Positions 25,289 to 33,009 are shown, counted from the stretch's first letter. The stretch: 33,009 nucleotides of DNA from Candidatus Gastranaerophilales bacterium (GCA_017467305.1 JAFTSM010000050.1:1-33009); one strand, 5' to 3'. Translations and numbers: made by a program. The notes: generated by a model not told the origin, from the letters alone.

Positions 25289-26197
25289 TTATTTTTTATT
25301 GCTTTTAAAAATTTTTTTAAACACAATATTTTGTTCTGTATAACTCATATCAAGATAAAAGCTATATCTTCTACACAACTTAAAGAATAACAGTATCAAT
25401 GTCGAAAAATAACTAGGACAATCTTGCAGCGGAATTGTTGCTTTTAGCCATTTGTTTATATCATTGTTATCTAATCTTAGAGCAATTTTGTTTAATCCAC
25501 ACGTATACATCATTTTAACAAAATCGGATACAGCAACTTCATTATCGCTAATACCACGTATTAATTCAAAATACACTGATATTGAATTTTTATTTTTTGC
25601 TGCGTTCATATAACGTCTTAAAACATTTTTTATAGTTGCTTCTCTACCTTCTAGTTCATTGTTTCTTAAATTTGGAATTATACACAAAGAACATTTCCCC
25701 TCTTTCAATATATTTTCAATACAAGGATGATAAATAACATTATTCATCATAAAATGAATTTCTTTGTAACCAATTGCTTTAAATATAGCAAGTATTTTGT
25801 TTAATTCACTAATCTCGGCAAAATTTCCACTTTGAATTTCCACAATTAAGTTTTCTATATCAAGCATACCTAATTTATAAATATCTTTGATTATTGCAAA
25901 AAAATCATATTTAAAAGCTTTATTTTGCCACAATGAAATAATAATATGATTATATTTTTTAAATTTAGTTTCTTCAGTTACAAGGTGAACACAATTCTTA
26001 CAAGAATAACTATTAATTCGAAGTGAATTAATTATTTTATAAAAAGATTCTTTTTCTTTTGAAAAGTTAGGTATTTTTTGTTTTTTTAAATTTGCCTTTA
26101 AGTAATACGGCGTTTTATCTGCAAAATTAGTATAACAAGGCGTTATGCAATCTTCAGTAAAAATCAAAGTAGTATCTATAAAAGGACAAAAATTCAT
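25289..26197 (-). CDS. Degenerate homologue of the radical SAM family lacking the Fe-S motif (family copy D)
   Basis: This intact 302-residue protein aligns along its whole length with copies A-C: FCPFIDTTLIF for the N-terminus, SCKNC for CKDC, IIKDIYKLGML for IIKDMFKKGVI, and FELIRGISDNE for the IIIPGVND block. The accessory cysteines are kept (C4, C17, C21, C66, C69). The segment where CxxxCxxC should be (about residues 88-99, SLWQNKAFKYDFF) has none of the three cysteines, and the GGGEPT motif is gone. It therefore should not bind the SAM-cleaving cluster. The frame is open and has its own good promoter, so it is more likely a retained non-catalytic partner than a pseudogene. The Shine-Dalgarno is weak. 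Confidence 0.75.
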   Translation of the reverse strand: MNFCPFIDTTLIFTEDCITPCYTNFADKTPYYLKANLKKQKIPNFSKEKESFYKIINSLRINSYSCKNCVHLVTEETKFKKYNHIIISLWQNKAFKYDFFAIIKDIYKLGMLDIENLIVEIQSGNFAEISELNKILAIFKAIGYKEIHFMMNNVIYHPCIENILKEGKCSLCIIPNLRNNELEGREATIKNVLRRYMNAAKNKNSISVYFELIRGISDNEVAVSDFVKMMYTCGLNKIALRLDNNDINKWLKATIPLQDCPSYFSTLILLFFKLCRRYSFYLDMSYTEQNIVFKKIFKSNKK

Positions 26198-26240
26198 TTT
26201 ATAATAAGACCTAATAATGTATAAAACTAAACATTTTAGA

Positions 26241-26269
26241 ATTATAGCAAAATCTAAAAATCATAACAA
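26241..26269 (-). promoter_or_regulatory. Promoter of copy D
   Basis: Minus-strand TTGTTA (26264-26269), 17-base spacer ending in TGC, and a perfect TATAAT (26241-26246). Predicted leader about 37 bases. Confidence 0.7.
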
Positions 26270-26298
26270 GAAAGTATATGTCAGTTAAAATTTTAATG

Positions 26299-26304
26299 TA
26301 TAAT
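26299..26304 (+). promoter_or_regulatory. Candidate -10 box for the SNF2 helicase gene
   Basis: A perfect TATAAT lies 29 bases before the helicase ATG; the -35 region is poor. The divergent copy-D promoter is about 30 bases away. Confidence 0.4.
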
Positions 26305-26333
26305 ATTAAAAAAGTGATATTTTGAGGTTTTAC

Positions 26334-29300
26334 ATGACATCCGAAACTATGGTAGATAATAAATTTGCATTTTCATTTAAAAAGAATAATATAGACGAAA
26401 TGTTCCACAATTTAACAGAAAATCCTGTTGGTTGTGAGAAAAAAGATTTCCGTTTGATGATTAGTACAATCTATCAACTTGTTGAAGATGAATTTGCTAC
26501 TACATTTCAAAACTCAAGTAATGTAATAAAAAATACTCATTTTTATCTTTTGAATAATGGTAAAAATTATGAGGTTTTTGTTACTCCAACAAATAATTTT
26601 GATTTCTATTTAAAATCAAAAGGTTCTTTATATCGTTTTTCTTCTGTAGCTCAAGAGATTGAAGAAAATGGTCAAAAAGTTGATAAAATTGGTTATAAAG
26701 TTCCACTAGATTTAATTTGGGAATATTTTTCAGGTTTTGATTCTATTGTAGACCATCCGAATATTACAGAATCTTTTAAAGTATTTAATATTGTTACTCA
26801 ATTTGTAAAAAAAGTTGTTGAAAAACTATATTTCTTGCCAAAGGTAAATACTACAGATAACTATTTCACTATAACTTATGAAATGTTTGCTATTAATGAT
26901 TTATTGCAAGACTCTATTGATGAAATTTATACTCTTGATTTTAGCCAAATTTCTAATGAAAAACATATTGCTGATAAATTGATTGAACAATATTTAAACC
27001 ACGTTATTTTCTTGTTTTTGAAGTTTAAAGCATATAGATTTAAAGATATTATTTCTTCTGTTTATTTCTTAAAACCAGCGAACAACAAAAGATATATTCG
27101 TTCATTAGATTTAGCTGAGGCAATCAGTGAATGGTTAGATGAAATTTATATTGGTAAATATCCAGTATCTCCTCAATTAGATATTGAAAAAATTGAAGAA
27201 GATAAATTCTGTTTAACTATTTCTGTTAAAGCAAATAATCAAGAACAAAATGAAAAAGAACCACCAAGAAAACTTCTTGAAATATATCAAGACGGTGTGT
27301 ATTGGGGGTACCAAAATACATATCTAGTTAACATTGTTGAAAAACAATTAAACTATACTTTGCGTTATTACAAAGAATTAGAAACTCTATTTGAAGATGA
27401 AGACAATTTAAAAATGTATCTGTCTTTAAATGATGTTTACAAGTTGATGATTCATACTGCTTATTATTTAAATAAAGCAGGTATTAATATTAACTTCCCA
27501 CCAAACTTTGGTAATATCGTTGTTCCTCGTGCTTCTATTAATGCAAAAATTAAAACATCCCGTGAACAAGATGTTGCTGATATTCTAAATGGAAAAGGTG
27601 GAAGTATCAGTTTATCAAATATCTTTGATTTTTCCTTCCAAGTTTCAATTGGTGATGAAAAAGTCTCTGTTGAAGAATTTGAAAAGCTTATCAAAGATGC
27701 AAATGGAATTATTGAGTTTAAGAATAAATATATTTTAATAGACCAAAATGAAGCTCAAAATATAATAAACAAGCTTAAAAATCCTAAAATTGATAAAATT
27801 ACAAGAATGGAAATGTTGCATGCAGCCTTTTCTGGTCACTTAAGTGATTATGAATTTGATTATGATGAAGCATTTGCAAATATCGTAAAAGATATTGGTA
27901 AGACTGTCGAAGTAACACCACCAGAAGGATTAAAAGGTGAATTAAGACCTTATCAACAAGGTGGTTTAAAATGGCTTTATACAAATACTACAAAAGGCTT
28001 TGGTTCTTGTATTGCAGACGATATGGGTCTTGGTAAAACTATTCAAGTTATTAGTTTGATTTTAAAATTAAAAGAAGAAAACAAATTAAAATCACCTGTT
28101 CTTGTTGTATGTCCTACAACTTTAATGGGTAACTGGATGAAAGAACTTAAGATGTTCGCACCTTCATTAAAGGCAAGTGCATATCATGGCCCAGAACGTG
28201 AATTAGATTTAAAAGCAGATGTATTAATTACAACTTTTGCTATTCTTCGTATTGATATTGAAGAAGTTAAGAAGACGACTTGGGGTATGGTTGTTGTTGA
28301 TGAAGCTCAAAATATTAAAAATCCAGATACATCTCAAACAGCTGCAGTTAAATCATTAAAATCTGATATTAAGATTGCAATGACTGGTACTCCAGTAGAA
28401 AACAAATTAACAGAGTTGTGGAGTATTTTTGATTTCATCAATAAAGGTTATCTGGGTTCAATTAGAGATTTCCAAAAATGTTATGCAATTCCTATTGAAA
28501 GATTTAAACAATATGAGCAAGCAGATAAGTTGAAATTATCAATTTCTCCATTTGTATTGCGTCGTTTAAAAACAGATAAAACAATTATTGATGACTTACC
28601 AGAAAAAATGGTGCTTGATGAATATTGTTATTTAACAAAAACTCAAGCTGCATTGTATGAAAAAACATTAAATTCATTAATGACAGAAGTTTCTGGACAA
28701 AAAGGCATTAATAGAAAAGGTATAATCTTTAAATTGATTACTGCCTTAAAGCAAATTTGTAACCACCCATTCCAATATTTGAAATATGGTGAAATGACAA
28801 AAGATGTTTCTGGTAAAACAGAAAAATTCATTTCGTTATTATCTCAAATATTGCAAAATGATGAGAAGGTTATTGCGTTTACTCAATATAAGGAAATGGG
28901 AAATATTCTTTCAACTATTATTCAAAATGAGTTAAATGTTTCTCCATTATTTTTCCATGGTTCATTGAATACAACTCAAAGACAAAATATGTTGCATGAG
29001 TTTGAAACAAATCCAGACCAAAAGATTATGTTACTTTCATTAAAAGCTGGTGGTACAGGTTTAAACTTAACTTCAGCTACAAATGTTATCCACTATGACT
29101 TATGGTGGAATCCAGCTGTAGAAGAACAAGCAACGGATAGAAGCTACCGTATTGGTCAAGATAAAAACGTTATGGTTCACCGTCTTGTTACAATTGGAAC
29201 TTTCGAAGAAAAAATTGATGAAATGATTAAACAAAAGAAAGAACTTGTTAACCTAGCAGTATTCGAAGGTGAAAAGGTTATTACAGAACTTTCTGATGAA

Positions 29301-29336
29301 GAAATTTATAATATATTTAGTTTAGGTAATGGATAA
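26334..29336 (+). CDS. SNF2-family DEAD/H-type ATP-dependent helicase/translocase
   Basis: This 1000-residue SF2 translocase has the two RecA-like lobes in its C-terminal half. Lobe 1 shows LRPYQQGGLKWLY (Q-region), Walker A DDMGLGKT with K568, the DEAQ box at 656-659, and MTGTPVENKLTELWSIFDF. Lobe 2 has LLSLKAGGTGLNLT, and DRSYRIGQ with the arginine finger near 939. The first 550 residues are a helical/beta region like the bacterial SNF2-associated domain. Such stand-alone bacterial SNF2 proteins remodel nucleic acid-protein complexes, but their exact role is mostly unknown. GAGG lies 6 bases before the ATG at 26334. No methylase or nuclease partner is adjacent, so there is no sign of a restriction or phage-defence operon. 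Confidence 0.94.
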   Translation: MTSETMVDNKFAFSFKKNNIDEMFHNLTENPVGCEKKDFRLMISTIYQLVEDEFATTFQNSSNVIKNTHFYLLNNGKNYEVFVTPTNNFDFYLKSKGSLYRFSSVAQEIEENGQKVDKIGYKVPLDLIWEYFSGFDSIVDHPNITESFKVFNIVTQFVKKVVEKLYFLPKVNTTDNYFTITYEMFAINDLLQDSIDEIYTLDFSQISNEKHIADKLIEQYLNHVIFLFLKFKAYRFKDIISSVYFLKPANNKRYIRSLDLAEAISEWLDEIYIGKYPVSPQLDIEKIEEDKFCLTISVKANNQEQNEKEPPRKLLEIYQDGVYWGYQNTYLVNIVEKQLNYTLRYYKELETLFEDEDNLKMYLSLNDVYKLMIHTAYYLNKAGININFPPNFGNIVVPRASINAKIKTSREQDVADILNGKGGSISLSNIFDFSFQVSIGDEKVSVEEFEKLIKDANGIIEFKNKYILIDQNEAQNIINKLKNPKIDKITRMEMLHAAFSGHLSDYEFDYDEAFANIVKDIGKTVEVTPPEGLKGELRPYQQGGLKWLYTNTTKGFGSCIADDMGLGKTIQVISLILKLKEENKLKSPVLVVCPTTLMGNWMKELKMFAPSLKASAYHGPERELDLKADVLITTFAILRIDIEEVKKTTWGMVVVDEAQNIKNPDTSQTAAVKSLKSDIKIAMTGTPVENKLTELWSIFDFINKGYLGSIRDFQKCYAIPIERFKQYEQADKLKLSISPFVLRRLKTDKTIIDDLPEKMVLDEYCYLTKTQAALYEKTLNSLMTEVSGQKGINRKGIIFKLITALKQICNHPFQYLKYGEMTKDVSGKTEKFISLLSQILQNDEKVIAFTQYKEMGNILSTIIQNELNVSPLFFHGSLNTTQRQNMLHEFETNPDQKIMLLSLKAGGTGLNLTSATNVIHYDLWWNPAVEEQATDRSYRIGQDKNVMVHRLVTIGTFEEKIDEMIKQKKELVNLAVFEGEKVITELSDEEIYNIFSLGNG

Positions 29337-29339
29337 TTT

Positions 29340-30284
29340 CTAGTTTTTTAATTTTTCTAAAATTTTTGATGTCGCTGTTTCCCAAACAAGTGCACTTGGA
29401 TGAGAATCCGGAAGTCTATATTTTGACTCATTAACATTAATTCCCAAATCTTCTGTTGTAATCAATATAAAACCATTATCTTCTAATTTTTCCATATGTT
29501 CTTTTGTTAATTCTGACTCTTTGTCATAGAATATAATTGCAAATTTTGTTTTTGGTAAGTGTTTTTCTTGTTCTTTTTTACACGCAATTAAATATTCGTA
29601 AAAAATGTTATCAATTCTATTCGAAAATTTATCAGACATAAATTCATATATTTTGTATAAAATTGGGTAATAGAACACGATTTTATCTGTAAAAATTGTC
29701 CTTTTTCTTAATTTGAATTCTTTTGTTATTGGATTTTGATTATAATATACGGAGTAGCAAGGCGTATAAAAAATACGCACCGGCAAAAAAATCCTAGATT
29801 TATGTCCATTAAATGTCAAAAAGATAATATATTCTGGAGATGGATAATTTTGATATTTTATAATATTCTTATAAAAATCTTCGTGCTTTAATTGGTACAA
29901 CATGTGTTGTACACTCCATCCTCCCATTGCTCTATTATATATTGGCTGTTTTGTTTGTTTACCAAGTTGGTAAGAAAATGTTTCATCATCGCGAAGACCA
30001 GTTCCATATGTAAAAGAGCAACCAAATAATATCATTGATTGTTTATTAGATATAAATTCTGGATTTTCGATATGTCTATATTCTTCATTAATAATTAAAT
30101 TTTTATATGTATCATTTGAACTTATATCTCTAGTTAAAAATTTTTTATATTCTCCAAGTATGTTCCTTATTGTCCCATCAAAATAAACATCACTACTTAT
30201 ATCTAAATAATAAACAATAAAATTAGCAACAAAAATAAAACAAATTATTAGTAACAAATTAAACAATATTACTTTCTTATTCAT
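29340..30284 (-). CDS. Membrane-anchored SGNH/GDSL-hydrolase-like protein
   Basis: This 314-residue protein starts with a membrane helix (residues 5-26) and then an extracytoplasmic SGNH-type domain. Block I is FGCSFTYGTG with candidate nucleophile S90; the C-terminal DSHP (D293, H295) supplies the rest of the triad. Many such proteins remove or add acetyl groups on surface glycans, a likely but unproved role here. The ATG at 30284 has GAGG 6 bases upstream and is 2 bases after the stop of the Cys-rich protein gene, so the two are co-transcribed. The convergent SNF2 gene ends 3 bases away, with no room for a terminator. Confidence 0.8.
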   Translation of the reverse strand: MNKKVILFNLLLIICFIFVANFIVYYLDISSDVYFDGTIRNILGEYKKFLTRDISSNDTYKNLIINEEYRHIENPEFISNKQSMILFGCSFTYGTGLRDDETFSYQLGKQTKQPIYNRAMGGWSVQHMLYQLKHEDFYKNIIKYQNYPSPEYIIFLTFNGHKSRIFLPVRIFYTPCYSVYYNQNPITKEFKLRKRTIFTDKIVFYYPILYKIYEFMSDKFSNRIDNIFYEYLIACKKEQEKHLPKTKFAIIFYDKESELTKEHMEKLEDNGFILITTEDLGINVNESKYRLPDSHPSALVWETATSKILEKLKN

Positions 30285-30286
30285 TT

Positions 30287-31249
30287 TTAACCTCTGTTTA
30301 CCCACACTTTTTTAATTACAATTTTCTCTGTTATATCAGGTTCATCTTGCGGTGAGTTTGGTCTATTTTTCCAAAGTTTTACAGAAATTGTTTTGTTTGG
30401 AATTAGTTTCCCATTTCCATCTGTACAAGGATAATAAAAATTTAATGGTGGTTGATTTGGTGAAGCATTATTACAACCCTCTTTATGCCCACAAGAACCA
30501 CCAACGTGAATAAAATCTTGTAATTCAACAACTGAATTGCTTACATTGAATTCTTCAACAAAATCTAAATCAAATGTTGATTTTTCTTTATCAACATATA
30601 TGTATTTGTATCCTAAATCTCTTGCATTCAAACCTTTAAATCCATAGTATGCATTTTGATGAGTACAATATGGGAATCCGCCAAAAACAACTTCTATTTC
30701 ATTTTTCTTTTTATCATAAGTTATACTTTCTGGACGTGAATAACGTAATTCATATGTTTTTCTCTCTTCACAAGAATATCCATAATACGCATATTCAAAA
30801 GAAACTAGAAGTTCTGGGTTATTTATATATCTACCTTCTTCAGAAGGCCCTTTAATATCAGAAACCCCAGTTGCATCATATCTACATTGACGCATTGAAT
30901 TCCATGGCTTACCACTTTCTATCTGACCAAACACAGCATTTGAAGGATGATAATTAGGATTTTTAAAGATTGAATTTTGAACCGCATTTTCTCTAATTTT
31001 ATAAATTTCTTCCTTAGATTTATAACTTAACGCAGAAGGCTCTTTGAACGGTATTCTAACATATCTTTCTTCTTCAGCTCTTCTTTCAGCTATTTTTATT
31101 TGTTCTTTTTTTATTTGTTCTGCTTTTTCAATATCTTTTAATTTTTTATAATCTAAAATAGTGTATATACCACAAGTCAAAGCGTATGAGATAGTTACCA
31201 TACACAAGAAAACAAATATTGCGACTAATATAACTTGTTTATTCTTCAT
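30287..31249 (-). CDS. Membrane-anchored, cysteine-rich extracytoplasmic protein, unknown
   Basis: This protein of about 320 residues has an N-terminal signal anchor (residues 6-31), a charged helical stalk (about 38-63, rich in K, E, I and R), and an outer domain with about 8 cysteines (RQCRYD, GYSCEER, GFPYCTHQ, GSCGHKEGCNN, FYPCTDG) that may form disulfides. I recognise no family. The ATG at 31249 is chosen because the encoded helix begins naturally there. There is no Shine-Dalgarno; instead TATAAT ends 6 bases before the ATG, predicting a leaderless message. An in-frame longer version to 31339 would cross that promoter. It is followed by the SGNH-like gene. Confidence 0.75.
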   Translation of the reverse strand: MKNKQVILVAIFVFLCMVTISYALTCGIYTILDYKKLKDIEKAEQIKKEQIKIAERRAEEERYVRIPFKEPSALSYKSKEEIYKIRENAVQNSIFKNPNYHPSNAVFGQIESGKPWNSMRQCRYDATGVSDIKGPSEEGRYINNPELLVSFEYAYYGYSCEERKTYELRYSRPESITYDKKKNEIEVVFGGFPYCTHQNAYYGFKGLNARDLGYKYIYVDKEKSTFDLDFVEEFNVSNSVVELQDFIHVGGSCGHKEGCNNASPNQPPLNFYYPCTDGNGKLIPNKTISVKLWKNRPNSPQDEPDITEKIVIKKVWVNRG

Positions 31250-31255
31250 ATAACA

Positions 31256-31284
31256 ATTATAAATGATTACTTTATAAAAATAAA
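31256..31284 (-). promoter_or_regulatory. Promoter of the Cys-rich protein gene, predicted leaderless
   Basis: Minus-strand TATAAT (31256-31261) with TTTATT (31279-31284) 17 bases before it. Six bases (TGTTAT) separate the -10 from the ATG at 31249, so the expected +1 is the start codon. The -35 is weak. Confidence 0.5.
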
Positions 31285-31352
31285 GAAGTTCATGCCTGTA
31301 TATTTTTAATTTTGTTTGCAATATAATTTTCATAACCAAGATTAGGTTAGAG

Positions 31353-31371
31353 TGTAATAAAAGACATTACA
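31353..31371. promoter_or_regulatory. Inverted repeat TGTAAT-N7-ATTACA upstream of the NifU-like gene
   Basis: Perfect 6-base arms (31353-31358, 31366-31371) centred about 35 bases before the ATG. It is a symmetrical 19-base site such as dimeric regulators bind. The factor is unknown; no clear sigma70 promoter is seen in this gap. Confidence 0.4.
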
Positions 31372-31395
31372 GATATATAGAAAATAGGAGGTAAT

Positions 31396-32088
31396 ATGCA
31401 AGTTACACATGAAATCGAAAATCAATGTTGTGTAAAAAGAGGTGTAAAAGGCGTTCCTGCTCCAATCCCTCAAGAAGGTGAATGGACAAAATGCAAAGAA
31501 ATTAAAGATATTTCTGGTTTGACTCACGGTTGTGGATGTTGTGCTCCTCAACAAGGTACTTGTAAATTGTCATTAAACGTAAAAAATGGCATTATTGAAG
31601 AAGCTTTAGTTGAAACAATCGGATGTTCTGGTATGACTCACTCTGCAGCTATGGCTGGTGAAATTCTTCCAGGTAAAACACTTCTTGAAGCATTAAATAC
31701 AGACTTAGTTTGTGACGCTATCAATGTTGCTATGAGAGAATTATTCTTACAAATCGTTTATGGTAGAACTCAAACAGCATTTTCTGAAGGCGGACTTCCA
31801 ATTGGTGCTGGCTTAGAAGACCTTGGTAAAGGTTTATGCTCAATGGTTGGTACAATCCACTCTACAAAACAAAAAGGTGTAAGATACTTATCATTAACAG
31901 AAGGTTATATTTTAGAACTTGGTCTAGATAAAAATGATGAAGTAATCGGTTATAAGTTCGTTAACATGGGTAAAGTAATGGACGCTATTAAAGCTGGTAA
32001 AGATGCTAAAGAAGCATTTGATAAAAATATCGGTACTTATGGCAGATTTGCTGATGCTGTTAAAACAATCGACCCAAGACAACAATAA
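31396..32088 (+). CDS. NifU-like iron-sulfur scaffold protein associated with GGGtGRT protein
   Basis: This 230-residue protein resembles the NifU/IscU N-terminal scaffold that assembles Fe-S clusters. The core segment LVETIGCSGMTHSAAMAGEIL with C77, followed by the GKTLLEAL helix, is the scaffold signature. Additional cysteines C46, C48, C49 and C56 (HGCGCCAPQQGTC) precede it, and C11-C12 lie at the N-terminus. Such proteins are encoded next to GGGtGRT proteins in many anaerobes, exactly as here (33 bases apart). AGGAGG, a perfect ribosome site 5 bases from the ATG, suggests strong translation. No cysteine desulfurase is adjacent. The physiological target is unknown. Confidence 0.85.
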   Translation: MQVTHEIENQCCVKRGVKGVPAPIPQEGEWTKCKEIKDISGLTHGCGCCAPQQGTCKLSLNVKNGIIEEALVETIGCSGMTHSAAMAGEILPGKTLLEALNTDLVCDAINVAMRELFLQIVYGRTQTAFSEGGLPIGAGLEDLGKGLCSMVGTIHSTKQKGVRYLSLTEGYILELGLDKNDEVIGYKFVNMGKVMDAIKAGKDAKEAFDKNIGTYGRFADAVKTIDPRQQ

Positions 32089-32121
32089 GAGTATAACTAA
32101 TTAATATAAGGAAATAAGATT

Positions 32122-33009
32122 ATGGCAAAATTTGAAGGACAAGATAGACGTCAAAAATCAATAGATAAAGTTCTAAAAGAATATGGCTTCAAATCTTTAG
32201 ATGAAGCTAACGAATTATGTCTATCAAAAGGTATAAACGTAGATGAAATCGTAAAAGGTATTCAGCCAATCGCGTTCGATAACGCTTCTTGGGCTTATAC
32301 TTTAGGTTGTGCTATTGCACTTAAAAAAGGTATTACAAACGCTGCTGATGCTGCTGAAGCAATCGGTGAAGGTTTACAAGCATTTGCTGTTCCTGGTTCT
32401 GTTGGTGACACAAGAAAAGTTGGTCTTGGTCACGGTAACTTAGGCGCTATGTTGTTAAGAGAAGAAACAAAATGTTTCTGCTTCTTAGCTGGTCACGAAT
32501 CATTTGCAGCTGCAGAAGGTGCTATTGGTATTGCTAGAAATGCTAATAAAGTTAGAAAAGAACCTTTAAGAGTTATATTAAATGGTTTAGGTAAAGACGC
32601 AGCATACATCATCGCAAGAATTAATGGTTTTACAGCTGTTGAAACAGAATATGATTTCAAAACTGGCGAATTAAAAGTTAAGAAAGAAACTCCATTCTCA
32701 GAAGGCGAAAGAGCAAAAGTAAAATGCTATGGTGCTGATGACGTATCTGAAGGTGTTGCTATTATGATTAAAGAAGGCGTTGACGTATCTATTACAGGTA
32801 ACTCAACAAACCCAACAAGATTCCAACACCCAGTTGCTGGTACATACAAAAAATGGTGTTTTGAAAACGGAAGAAAATACTTCTCAGTAGCATCAGGTGG
32901 TGGTACAGGTAGAACACTTCACCCAGATAACGTTGCTGCTGGTCCAGCTTCTTATGGTATGACAGATACTATGGGTAGAATGCACGGTGATGCTCAATTC
33001 GCTGGTTCA
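32122..33009 (+). CDS. GGGtGRT protein (C-terminus cut by window edge)
   Basis: The 296 visible codons contain the family signature GGGTGRT at residues 259-265 in SVASGGGTGRTLHPDN. Other blocks are NASWAYTLGCAIALKKG, VGLGHGNLGAMLL and GHESFAAAEGAIG. The family is conserved in anaerobes and has no established biochemical function; it normally pairs with the NifU-like scaffold found just upstream. AAGGA lies about 9 bases before the ATG. Family members are about 330 residues, so some 35 residues lie outside the window. No membrane segment or signal peptide is seen, so the protein is cytoplasmic. Confidence 0.93.
   Translation, partial: MAKFEGQDRRQKSIDKVLKEYGFKSLDEANELCLSKGINVDEIVKGIQPIAFDNASWAYTLGCAIALKKGITNAADAAEAIGEGLQAFAVPGSVGDTRKVGLGHGNLGAMLLREETKCFCFLAGHESFAAAEGAIGIARNANKVRKEPLRVILNGLGKDAAYIIARINGFTAVETEYDFKTGELKVKKETPFSEGERAKVKCYGADDVSEGVAIMIKEGVDVSITGNSTNPTRFQHPVAGTYKKWCFENGRKYFSVASGGGTGRTLHPDNVAAGPASYGMTDTMGRMHGDAQFAGS

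Noticed and set aside
25289..26197. Copy D as a decayed pseudogene
   Set aside because: The frame is uninterrupted, the accessory cysteines are selectively kept, and it has its own good promoter; decay would not preserve this pattern.
26334..29336. SNF2 helicase as part of a phage-defence system
   Set aside because: No nuclease, methylase, protease or other defence partner is adjacent on the same strand; the gene stands alone between unrelated genes.

Overview
The window is AT-rich (I estimate about 30% GC), gene-dense bacterial DNA using the standard code. Its gene content suggests a strictly fermentative, two-membrane (LPS-type) gut bacterium. Evidence includes an AdhE bifunctional alcohol/aldehyde dehydrogenase, a PPi-dependent phosphofructokinase, unusual alpha-glucan enzymes, a heptose-kinase-like protein with an O-antigen-ligase-like protein, and a GGGtGRT protein with its NifU-like partner. 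Together with the short SFG motif at one N-terminus and several genes without Shine-Dalgarno sites, this looks most like a gut Melainabacteria/Vampirovibrionia (Gastranaerophilales) genome. That placement is inferred from memory of such proteins and was not searched. I found no rRNA, tRNA, CRISPR array, insertion sequence or phage module, and no gene-free stretch longer than about 230 bases.

Layout. Positions 1-3483 (minus) hold the N-terminal half of adhE, cut by the window edge, and a GH77-like glucanotransferase. Positions 3617-8561 (minus) form a tight operon: heptose-kinase-like protein, DUF4330-like membrane protein, O-antigen-ligase-like protein, sucC, sucD. Three successive junctions share the TAATG stop/start overlap. 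Positions 8620-9951 (plus) carry two unknown genes with a clear promoter, closed by a long bidirectional hairpin. Positions 10004-17358 (minus) hold an EF-hand/hydrophobic protein, PPi-PFK, a radical SAM enzyme, a small secreted protein, NagZ and a GH13-like protein with altered catalytic motifs. Positions 17587-19501 (plus) hold an exported membrane protein, a STAS protein and rsmI. Positions 19547-21474 (minus) are gatC-pyrG. Positions 21536-26197 hold two more radical SAM enzymes, a large membrane protein and a fourth homologue without the Fe-S cysteines. Positions 26334-29336 encode a SNF2 helicase. Positions 29340-31249 (minus) encode an SGNH-hydrolase-like protein and a Cys-rich membrane-anchored protein. 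Positions 31396-33009 (plus) encode the NifU-like protein and the truncated GGGtGRT protein.

How the genes fit together. Carbon metabolism (glucan handling, PPi-glycolysis, ethanol formation, succinyl-CoA synthetase), envelope work (LPS/O-antigen, NagZ recycling, SGNH hydrolase) and housekeeping (pyrG, gatC, rsmI) are interleaved. The most distinctive element is a four-member family of radical SAM proteins within 13.5 kb (12729-26197). All four share an N-terminal cysteine-rich region. One has lost the catalytic CxxxCxxC motif but kept the accessory cysteines. The second notable point is that at least two genes (22609 and 31249, minus strand) have promoters placed so that transcription should begin at the start codon, which predicts leaderless mRNAs.
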